Positions 53,070 to 58,953 of a stretch of DNA of 58,953 bases are shown here, piece after piece. The DNA is from Halobiforma nitratireducens JCM 10879 (GTDB taxonomy: Archaea > Halobacteriota > Halobacteria > Halobacteriales > Natrialbaceae). The position numbers were made by a program, and so were the translations under genes. A model generated the notes under the pieces. The model had not been told where the DNA came from and searched no databases. It saw only the letters and a program-made list of their open reading frames with translations. The stretch spans positions 1 to 58,953 of the forward strand of contig NZ_AOMA01000067.1 in NCBI RefSeq assembly GCF_000337895.1, given 5' to 3'. Each line of letters starts with the position of its first letter. Within the stretch, counting starts at the first letter, position 1.

Positions 53070-54236
53070 TCAGATCGCACAGCCGACGTCGCGGTAGAGC
53101 CAGTGAGTCATCACGTAGACGCCCAGCACGATCCCAACCGCCGCGATGAACGAGTGTACCGACAGCGAGGCGATACCCGAGTAGATGTTCCCGATGTTAC
53201 AGCCCGGTGCGAGCCGCGAGCCCGATCCCATCAGGAATCCGCCGATCGCGGCGTTGGGGAGCCGTTGGAGTTTCGGCGTCCGTACCGCGAAGTCGCCGCT
53301 CCAGAAGGCGGCGATGCCAGCGCCGACGATCACCATCGCGATCATGATCATGTCGACGGTGACGGTGACCCCCTCGCCGGCGAAGAGGATCGATCCCCAG
53401 TACTCGTAAGATTCGGCGTCGACCCCGGCATGCTGAAGCAGGTAGCCGGTCCAGCGGGCTTCCGGACCCGTCACGCCGACGATCGAGACCTGCGAGAACC
53501 AGATCATCGCGACGCCGGTGATTCCGATCGCGGCCGTCCGCGGGTCCCACGGCTGCTTCGAGGCAGCAACCCAGTCGTCAATCTCCCGGAACCCGCGGAG
53601 GTACGAGCGCGTCCCCTCGAGGAGTTTCTCTGCGCCGAGGACAGGTGTTGCGAGCACGACCGGCCGGAACTCGGCGACCTGCTCGCGATCCGTTCCGGTC
53701 TGACCAGCCTCGCGCCCGACGACAGTGACGTACGCGAGGACGATCAGCCCCGAGGCAAGCACCGCGAGAAGTGGCGCGGGAAGCGACGACGACTCGAAGA
53801 GCGTGACGCCTTCGCCGACGGTCAACGGCTCGAAGTACGTCGCCTGCAGCGTCGGGAACACGACCGAGAAGGCCGCGTAGCCGACGCCCATGAAAAGCAA
53901 CGTCAGCCAGAAGTGGAGGTAGCCCTGGCCGGCACGATAGAGAGTGCCGCTGGCACAGCCGCCTGCATAGGTCATGCCGACGCCGAAGATGAATCCGCCG
54001 ATCAGTCCGGTGAGTCCCCAGTCGGGCGTCCAGAACCCCTGATAGTAGCCGAACTGATAGAGAAGGCTCCAGCCCACCATCGTCAGCACGACTGCGACGA
54101 GAACGCCGTTCGTTACCCTGGTGTCTTTGAACGCGAACAGGTCGCGAAAGGCGTGAACGAAACAGAACCGCCCCTTCTGGAGAAAAATCCCTAATCCGAG
54201 GCCCACCACCGCTGCGACGAGCAGTGTCGATGTCAT
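53070..54236 (-). CDS. YeeE/YedE-family sulfur transporter
   Basis: 388 residues, about ten helices. Two half-repeats carry the family cysteines: KGRFCFVHAFRDLF near the start, GGFIFGVGMTYAGGCASGTLYRAGQG, and later GGFLMGSGSRLAPGCNIGNIYSGIASLS, ending YRDVGCAI. YeeE/TsuA proteins move thiosulfate or related sulfur through these cysteines. No TusA gene is adjacent, although the next genes are the sulfur-linked SAMP system. Divergent from the JAMM gene. Confidence 0.9.
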   Translation of the reverse strand: MTSTLLVAAVVGLGLGIFLQKGRFCFVHAFRDLFAFKDTRVTNGVLVAVVLTMVGWSLLYQFGYYQGFWTPDWGLTGLIGGFIFGVGMTYAGGCASGTLYRAGQGYLHFWLTLLFMGVGYAAFSVVFPTLQATYFEPLTVGEGVTLFESSSLPAPLLAVLASGLIVLAYVTVVGREAGQTGTDREQVAEFRPVVLATPVLGAEKLLEGTRSYLRGFREIDDWVAASKQPWDPRTAAIGITGVAMIWFSQVSIVGVTGPEARWTGYLLQHAGVDAESYEYWGSILFAGEGVTVTVDMIMIAMVIVGAGIAAFWSGDFAVRTPKLQRLPNAAIGGFLMGSGSRLAPGCNIGNIYSGIASLSVHSFIAAVGIVLGVYVMTHWLYRDVGCAI

Positions 54237-54460
54237 CGTCGGCTCTACTCACTGATCACCCTAAATCGGATTCGTTACGGGGACCTCTGCACGGATCGAT
54301 GACGGACGGTATTCGCCGATCCGGCGGCTGCGGGCGTCTCGATTCGACTTCGTTCGATCCGCCCGGAATCGACGATCTGAGATTCCGGCAACACTGACCG
54401 GTAGCTACGATCGGTAGTGTCACGACCGCTGGCTCGATATTTCGTCGTCGGACGGTGTCG

Positions 54461-54466
54461 CTTAAG
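54461..54466 (+). promoter_or_regulatory. CTTAAG promoter box of the JAMM gene
   Basis: CTTAAG is centred 27 bases before GTG 54491. An in-frame GTG at 54455 lies upstream of the box, so a leaderless transcript from here would start at 54491. Confidence 0.45.
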
Positions 54467-54490
54467 GAGCTGTACTCCACACCCACGAGC

Positions 54491-54940
54491 GTGATCGAAC
54501 TCGCTCGCTCCGTGTACGACGAGATCGTCTATCAGGCGTACGACGGGAACGAAGCGGAAGTCTGTGGCATCCTCGCCGGCGAGTACGACGCCGAACACAC
54601 CGTCATCACCGATGTCTACCCCGCGGAGAACGCGGCCGACGACCCCGAAATCCGGTACGCGATCGATCCCGAAGAACAGTTGGCACTCACCGAAGCAATC
54701 GAGGACGCGGGACTCGAGGTCGCGGGCTTCTACCACTCCCATCCCGCGGGTCCGACCGAGCCCAGCGAGACGGACGCGGCGCGGGCGACGTGGCCGGACT
54801 TCTCGTACGTCATCGTCGCGCTCGACGGCTACCCGTTCGTCGGTTCGTGGCGCTGGCGCGAGCACGAAGACCGGTTCGAGGGGGAGCGGGTGAGGGTGGC
54901 CTCGAGTAGAGGCGAGTGGGTCGAGAAACGAGCGAATTAG
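54491..54940 (+). CDS. JAMM/MPN+ desampylase-like metalloprotease
   Basis: 149 residues from GTG 54491, chosen because of the CTTAAG box; GTG 54455 would add 12. The JAMM site is complete: E23 in EVCGILAG, then H82-S-H84-P and S92-x-x-D95 (GFYHSHPAGPTEPSETD), spaced HxHx7SxxD. This is close to Haloferax HvJAMM1, which removes SAMP modifiers from proteins. It overlaps the UbaA gene by four bases on the opposite strand (convergent stops). Confidence 0.9.
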   Translation: MIELARSVYDEIVYQAYDGNEAEVCGILAGEYDAEHTVITDVYPAENAADDPEIRYAIDPEEQLALTEAIEDAGLEVAGFYHSHPAGPTEPSETDAARATWPDFSYVIVALDGYPFVGSWRWREHEDRFEGERVRVASSRGEWVEKRAN

Positions 54941-55794
54941 TCGTCGCTGGCTTCGATCTCGGGTTCGTCCGCGGTACCGTCGATCGAACAGGAGGCCGTG
55001 TACTCGACATCGTGGACGGAGTCGATCGTCGGATCGTCACTACAGACCGGACAGTCGTCTTTCTTGGTGATCGCGACGGTATCGAACTCCATGTTCATGG
55101 CGTCGTAGAAGACCATCCGGCCGTCGAGCAGTTCGCCCTCGTCCAGCAGGAACTTCACCGCTTCGGTAGCCTGGATACAGCCGACGGTTCCGGGGAGAAC
55201 CCCGAGCACGCCCGCTGTCGCACAGTTGGGTACCATCCCAGCCGGCGGCGCTTCGGGGAACAGACAGCGGTAACACGGCGAATCCTCGCTGCCCGCGAAG
55301 GTGGTGATCTGTCCTTCGAACTTGAAGATCGAGCCGTGGGAGAACGGAACGTCCGCGAGCGTACAGGCGTCGTTGACCAGATAACGGGTCTCGAAGTTGT
55401 CCGCCCCATCGATCACGAAGTCGTAGCCGTCGATCAGGTCGTCGACGTTGCCCGGCGAGACGCGGAGTTCGTGTTTCTCGACGTCGATGTCGGGGTTGAT
55501 CGTTTCGACGTACGCCGCGGCGCTGTCGACCTTCTTGCGGCCGACGTCGTCGTCGCCGTGGATGACCTGGCGCTGGAGGTTCGAGAGTTCGACCTCGTCG
55601 TCGTCCGCGATTCCGATCGTCCCCACGCCGGCGGCCGCGAGATACTGGATGATCGGCGATCCGAGCCCGCCAGCGCCGATCACCAGCACGCGCGAGTCGA
55701 GCAAATCGCTCTGTCCCTCGGGACCGACATCGTCCATGATGATGTGTCTCGAGTACCGGTCCAGTTGCGTCGGCGAGAGATCCAGATCGGTCAT
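54937..55794 (-). CDS. ubaA: E1-like enzyme UbaA (SAMP/MoaD activating)
   Basis: 285 residues. Adenylation-domain motif GAGGLG (40-45), N71-x-x-R74-Q and the Asp before LSNLQRQ, two CxxC pairs binding zinc (C174/C177 and C248/C251), and the catalytic C191 in GMVPNCATAGVLG. UbaA activates SAMP proteins for protein conjugation, tRNA thiolation and molybdopterin synthesis. A CTTATTCC box lies about 26 bases before the ATG. It is divergent from the SAMP-like gene, 125 bases between starts. Confidence 0.93.
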   Translation of the reverse strand: MTDLDLSPTQLDRYSRHIIMDDVGPEGQSDLLDSRVLVIGAGGLGSPIIQYLAAAGVGTIGIADDDEVELSNLQRQVIHGDDDVGRKKVDSAAAYVETINPDIDVEKHELRVSPGNVDDLIDGYDFVIDGADNFETRYLVNDACTLADVPFSHGSIFKFEGQITTFAGSEDSPCYRCLFPEAPPAGMVPNCATAGVLGVLPGTVGCIQATEAVKFLLDEGELLDGRMVFYDAMNMEFDTVAITKKDDCPVCSDDPTIDSVHDVEYTASCSIDGTADEPEIEASDD

Positions 55795-55816
55795 CGCTCA
55801 AGGTTGGCACCGGCAC

Positions 55817-55824
55817 GGAATAAG
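55817..55824 (-). promoter_or_regulatory. TATA-like box of ubaA
   Basis: CTTATTCC (minus strand) centred about 26 bases before ATG 55794. It faces away from the TTTTAAG box of the SAMP gene at 55891. Confidence 0.45.
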
Positions 55825-55890
55825 GGACCTCCCGACGGCGGCATCTGCCGGCATCCGCGACGAGAGCCGTTCTTGCCGAGGGCGGGTGCC

Positions 55891-55897
55891 TTTTAAG
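55891..55897 (+). promoter_or_regulatory. Promoter box of the SAMP-like gene
   Basis: TTTTAAG is centred 26 bases before ATG 55920, matching the leaderless spacing used in the rest of the window. Confidence 0.5.
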
Positions 55898-55919
55898 ATG
55901 GTGTCGCCAACCGCCGGGT

Positions 55920-56189
55920 ATGCCCATCATCAAGGTCCCAGCCGTACTGAGCGGCGGGGGTGCGTCCGACCGAGTCGACGTCGAGGGAGCGACCCTTCTC
56001 GAGGCCTTCGACGCCCACGCCGCCGAACACGGCGATTCGTTGCGAGACAGCGTGATCGACGACGGCGAGATCAAGGAGTTCATCAACGTCTACGTCGACG
56101 GCGACGAAGTCTCGGATCTCGAGACCCCACTCGAGGACGACTCCCAGATTCGCGTGATTCCGGCCGCCAGTGGCGGTACGCGGGCGTAA
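55920..56189 (+). CDS. MoaD/ThiS/SAMP-family ubiquitin-like protein with extension after GG
   Basis: 89 residues, beta-grasp. VPAVLSGGGASDRVDVEGATLLEAFDAHAAEHG, INVYVDGDEVSDLETPLEDDSQIRVIPAASGG is the normal MoaD/SAMP course. The active di-glycine (G85-G86) is not at the end: Thr-Arg-Ala follow before TAA. SAMPs and MoaD work through a free C-terminal GG, so this product would need trimming or would be inactive. Overall similarity is to SAMP1/MoaD. It sits next to the E1 and JAMM genes. Confidence 0.88.
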   Translation: MPIIKVPAVLSGGGASDRVDVEGATLLEAFDAHAAEHGDSLRDSVIDDGEIKEFINVYVDGDEVSDLETPLEDDSQIRVIPAASGGTRA

Positions 56190-56246
56190 CGATAACTCGT
56201 TCGTCGGTCCTTGCTTTCGGTGCTCGGTTTCCTGTTTCCTGCTCGA

Positions 56247-56930
56247 TTACTCCTCCAGCGTCGCGTAAAGCTCCGCGAGGCGCTCGGTTCCCGCCTCGGC
56301 GTAGCCGCCGTGATAGCAGACGACGCCGTCGATCTCGAGGGCGGCGAGATCGCCGACCGATTCGATCGCACGGTCCATATCGAGCGTGTACTCCGGTTTC
56401 GGCCCCTCGAGGGGCACGTCGCCGTCGGCGACGAGGGCGTCGCCGGCGAGTAACACCTCACTTTCGGGGAAATACAACGACACGTGCCCGGGTGCGTGGC
56501 CGGGCGTCTCGACGACCACCATCGGCCCCGCGAGCGTCGGCACTCGAACGCCATCGGCGAGTTCGAGATCGACATCGACCGGGAGATAGCGGTCCCCCTC
56601 GCTTTTGATCGGGTCGCGTTCGCCCCTGACGTACGGTGCTTCCTCGCGGTGGGTGGCGACGATCGCATCGGTGTGGTCGAGTAGTTCGGCGAGTCCGCCC
56701 GCGTGGTCCGCATCGTGGTGGGTCAGGACGACCAGCCAGACATCCGCGAGGTCGTACCCGATCCCCTCGAGATGCACCTCGAGTGCACCGACGCTGCCCG
56801 CTGGTCCGACATCGACGAGCACGAGCCCGCGGTCGGTCTCGACGGCCATCGGTGTGATCGTGAGCGTCTCGTCGGCCTCGATCCGGGTCGTGAGTGCGTG
56901 GACGTGTGCGTCCGACAGCGCGTTCGACAT
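56247..56930 (-). CDS. MBL-fold metallo-hydrolase
   Basis: 227 residues from ATG 56930; the extra upstream residues are not gene-like. Zinc-site motifs are THHDADHAG (HxHxDH type; the second residue is His), ETPGHAPGHVSLYF, LAGDALVADGD and CYHGG. It resembles glyoxalase-II or persulfide-dioxygenase-like hydrolases. Given the neighbouring sulfur genes, a sulfur role is possible but unproven. Confidence 0.88.
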   Translation of the reverse strand: MSNALSDAHVHALTTRIEADETLTITPMAVETDRGLVLVDVGPAGSVGALEVHLEGIGYDLADVWLVVLTHHDADHAGGLAELLDHTDAIVATHREEAPYVRGERDPIKSEGDRYLPVDVDLELADGVRVPTLAGPMVVVETPGHAPGHVSLYFPESEVLLAGDALVADGDVPLEGPKPEYTLDMDRAIESVGDLAALEIDGVVCYHGGYAEAGTERLAELYATLEE

Positions 56931-57015
56931 GCGTTTGCGTTCGCGTCCGTACCTCAAAAATATCGGCCGCCTCGAACCCGACGGGAACGGTCCAGGAACA
57001 CACTCCTGTGACGGC

Positions 57016-57096
57016 ATAGTAACAACTGCAACGACTTGCACACTGATCGCCGATCCGTCCGGCGATCAGTGCGCACTGACTTGCAGTAGTTACTAT
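57016..57096. repeat. Palindromic repeat, copy 2
   Basis: 81 bases. Outer arms ATAGTAAC/GTTACTAT (57016-57023, 57089-57096) and a perfect 12-bp inner arm CACTGATCGCCG/CGGCGATCAGTG (57041-57052, 57060-57071) with a 7-base loop. The left half matches 9408-9452 at 42 of 45 bases. It lies in a 180-base gap between two minus-strand genes (56930 and 57111). The intact arms suggest this copy is younger than copy 1. Confidence 0.8.
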
Positions 57097-57110
57097 AGTT
57101 CACCGACGTG

Positions 57111-58409
57111 TCAGACGCCGAGACGCTCCTCGAGCAGGTCCGCGAGTCCCTCCGAGAGTTCGACGAGGTACAGCGTCCCCCAGGCCGCGACCAGTATTGC
57201 TCCGAAGACGTTGAAGATCATGTCGACGATCGTATCGTCGATGCCGTGCTGAGCGAGCACCGGGTCCAGTCCGAGCGCGAGCGCGCCCTGGTCGGCGACG
57301 AACTCGAGGATTTCCCAGACCACGCCGATCGCGAGGATGAACACGATCAGGAACGAAAACATGGCCCACGGAGGGAAGTGGATCGATCGTTCGTGGAGCT
57401 GGATCGCGCGTAACACGGCGTAGCCGCCGGCTGCGACCACCGACGCGGAGAGCGTATGCGTGAGGTGGTCGTACGGAGCGATGGCATCGTACAGCGCTAC
57501 CGTCCCGAGCGTATGCAGGAACACCGCGCTCGTAACCCAGAGTGCGAGTCCGGGCTCGATCGGCAACGCGTAGTTCTGTCGTAACATCGCGGGAACGAAC
57601 GTGATGACGATGGCAAGCGCCGCGTTCGTTATCACCGGCAGATCACGAACGAGCAGTCCGTAGAAGAGAATAACGACTAACACGAGTTGCATTACCCGAA
57701 CGAGCGCGTGCTGTCGGTCGGTCGGAATGCCGAGTCGGTCGCTCAAGACGACCGCATCGACCGACCGGGCCGCCTCCGCGTCAGGCTCGGGCGACGGTGC
57801 CGTGCCAGCCGGTGAGCCGACGGTCTCGGAGAAACGGAAGTGTGCGTAGACGACCATCCCGGCGAGAAGGCCAGCAACGACGGCGTAGCTGAACTCGATC
57901 ATCACGGCCGCATTGATCGCGTCCTGACTGCGCCCGTCGAGCAAAAACGTCGTTCCGAACAGCGTGTCCGACGACCACCGGAGGACGTTCAACAGGCCGA
58001 TCATCGCGAGCGTGAGGACGACGGTGAGAACGACGCTGAACCACGGAACGAGCCGAAGCGACGTGAACCGGTGGAGTTCGACGACGGCGAGGAGTCCGAG
58101 GGTCCCCATCGCGAGTGCCGGCACGATGCCAGTGACGAGTGGCTGTGGGCCGAACGCTTCCCAGAGGACGGGGAGTGCGATCAGGAACAGGAAGTACCAC
58201 GGCGGCATGACCGTCAGGCTGCGGAACTTGATCGCCGGCGCAGTGGCAATCACGATCGCGGCGACGGCGAACAGCACCGACGCGTACGCCTCGAGCCAGC
58301 CACCGCCGATCGCGACCACCGCGAGGACACCCACGAGAAGCCACGAGAGAACGGCGTTCCGTGACGAGCTGGGAAACATCGCCGCGAGCCTGTCGACGTT
58401 TTCCATCAC
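57111..58409 (-). CDS. Multi-pass membrane protein (DUF2238-like end)
   Basis: 432 residues with about 11 helices and a hydrophilic loop near 207-230. The C-terminal third matches DUF2238-type proteins: YDHLTHTLSASVVAAGGYAVLRA, VVWEILEFVADQ and DTIVDMIFNVFGAIL. Function unknown. Its start overlaps the stop of the Usp gene by four bases, so the two are one operon. Confidence 0.8.
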   Translation of the reverse strand: MMENVDRLAAMFPSSSRNAVLSWLLVGVLAVVAIGGGWLEAYASVLFAVAAIVIATAPAIKFRSLTVMPPWYFLFLIALPVLWEAFGPQPLVTGIVPALAMGTLGLLAVVELHRFTSLRLVPWFSVVLTVVLTLAMIGLLNVLRWSSDTLFGTTFLLDGRSQDAINAAVMIEFSYAVVAGLLAGMVVYAHFRFSETVGSPAGTAPSPEPDAEAARSVDAVVLSDRLGIPTDRQHALVRVMQLVLVVILFYGLLVRDLPVITNAALAIVITFVPAMLRQNYALPIEPGLALWVTSAVFLHTLGTVALYDAIAPYDHLTHTLSASVVAAGGYAVLRAIQLHERSIHFPPWAMFSFLIVFILAIGVVWEILEFVADQGALALGLDPVLAQHGIDDTIVDMIFNVFGAILVAAWGTLYLVELSEGLADLLEERLGV

Positions 58410-58837
58410 CGATCACCCCCGTCGGCATCGGGGTAAGCGAGCAGCACCGAAATCTCGGACTCGCGGACGATCTGTGCGGGAGTGCTCCAGAAGAGATAAT
58501 CCCGTACCTTCGGCGTCTCCTTGCGACCGAGGACGACGAGATCGGCGTCGACCTCCTCGAGAAAGGCAAGGGTCAGCGTCTCCTGGTCGCCACGTCTCAC
58601 CGTGGTCTGGACGTCGACACTCGAGTCACCGAAGACGTCGGTGGCGAGCTCTGCAACGCGACTGCTGGCTTTGTCGACGTCGACGACCGCATCGACGCCG
58701 AACAGGTAGCCAGTCGCGGGAATGACGTAGAAGAGATGGACGCTCGAGCCGATATCGGCGGCGAGGTCCCGTGCCTGTTCGGCGGCAGTTCTGGCTTCGG
58801 GACTGCCGTCGACAGGGACGACGATCGTATCGTACAT
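58406..58837 (-). CDS. Universal stress protein (UspA family)
   Basis: 143 residues from ATG 58837; the longer frame from 58891 has no support. It has the Usp start MYDTIVVPVDGSPEARTAAEQA, and a C-terminal half DADLVVLGRKETPKVRDYLFWSTPAQIVRESEISVLL. The Usp ATP motif G-x2-G-x9-G-S/T is degenerate here (GRKETPKVRDYLFWST). It is the first gene of a two-gene operon with the membrane protein. Confidence 0.88.
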   Translation of the reverse strand: MYDTIVVPVDGSPEARTAAEQARDLAADIGSSVHLFYVIPATGYLFGVDAVVDVDKASSRVAELATDVFGDSSVDVQTTVRRGDQETLTLAFLEEVDADLVVLGRKETPKVRDYLFWSTPAQIVRESEISVLLAYPDADGGDR

Positions 58838-58953
58838 CGTCCCGGTGATGAAAGGCAGGGGAAATAAATCTACTCCGTTCGGTGCTGTCAAACTCCGAGA
58901 CAGCCGATCGGAGTTTATTTTCTCACGGTCCAGTCCGGCTGCAGGTCCCGGTC

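Overview
The window is a high-GC chromosomal segment of a halophilic archaeon (class Halobacteria). The predicted proteins are strongly acidic. Many genes have a TATA-like box about 26-28 bases before the start codon, as expected for leaderless haloarchaeal transcripts. Lineage-typical families are present: archaeosortase A, the SAMP/UbaA/JAMM ubiquitin-like proteins, amphi-Trp, HalOD1, Bat-type HTH_10, an F420-dependent LLM oxidoreductase and 3-dehydroquinate synthase II. The genus cannot be named from the sequence. No rRNA, tRNA or CRISPR array was recognised.

Layout. 1-4338: the end of a divergent Mrp-like P-loop protein, then a tight fixABCX operon (electron-transfer flavoprotein, quinone oxidoreductase, ferredoxin). 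4.4-10.8 kb: housekeeping and hypothetical genes (Tat lipoprotein, aminotransferase, nucleotide N-glycosidase, LLM oxidoreductase, UbiA prenyltransferase). 10.8-13.7 kb: the clear accessory island. It holds a GNAT remnant, an IS6-type insertion sequence that itself carries a small MITE-like insertion, an origin-like motif cluster, and a visibly AT-rich stretch with one plasmid-type hypothetical gene. 13.7-20.7 kb: YchF/OLA1 GTPase, membrane proteins including a small HExxH protein, an opsin-family protein lacking the retinal lysine, and a Bat-like regulator. 20.7-30.1 kb: a lactate-utilisation locus (fused LutB/LutA-type protein, LutC, lactate permease, large FAD/Fe-S D-lactate-dehydrogenase-type fusion, Usp). 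30.2-33.6 kb: a PAS/GAF histidine kinase and a decayed potassium-channel gene. 33.7-46.9 kb: gatB, metallo-hydrolases, OsmC, an FAD amine-oxidase-like protein, archaeosortase A, a nucleoside permease-like protein, a SprT-like protein, a HAD hydrolase and a CARF-like HTH regulator. 47-53 kb: aroB', an orphan RnfC-like protein with a zinc ribbon, and small regulators. 53-56.2 kb: a YeeE/YedE sulfur transporter, then a compact SAMP locus: JAMM desampylase, E1 enzyme UbaA, and a MoaD/SAMP-like modifier whose di-glycine is followed by three extra residues. 56.2-58.9 kb: an MBL hydrolase, a second copy of an 81-bp palindromic repeat, a multi-pass membrane protein and a Usp.

Functional links. FixABCX feeds electrons to quinone and ferredoxin. 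The lactate locus covers uptake and both LUD/Fe-S and FAD/Fe-S oxidation routes. The RnfC-like protein at 49.3 kb has no Rnf partners here. The strongest leads are the SAMP conjugation/deconjugation cluster with its C-terminally extended modifier, the lysine-less opsin near a Bat-like regulator, the paired palindromic repeats, and the nested mobile elements beside an origin-like region.
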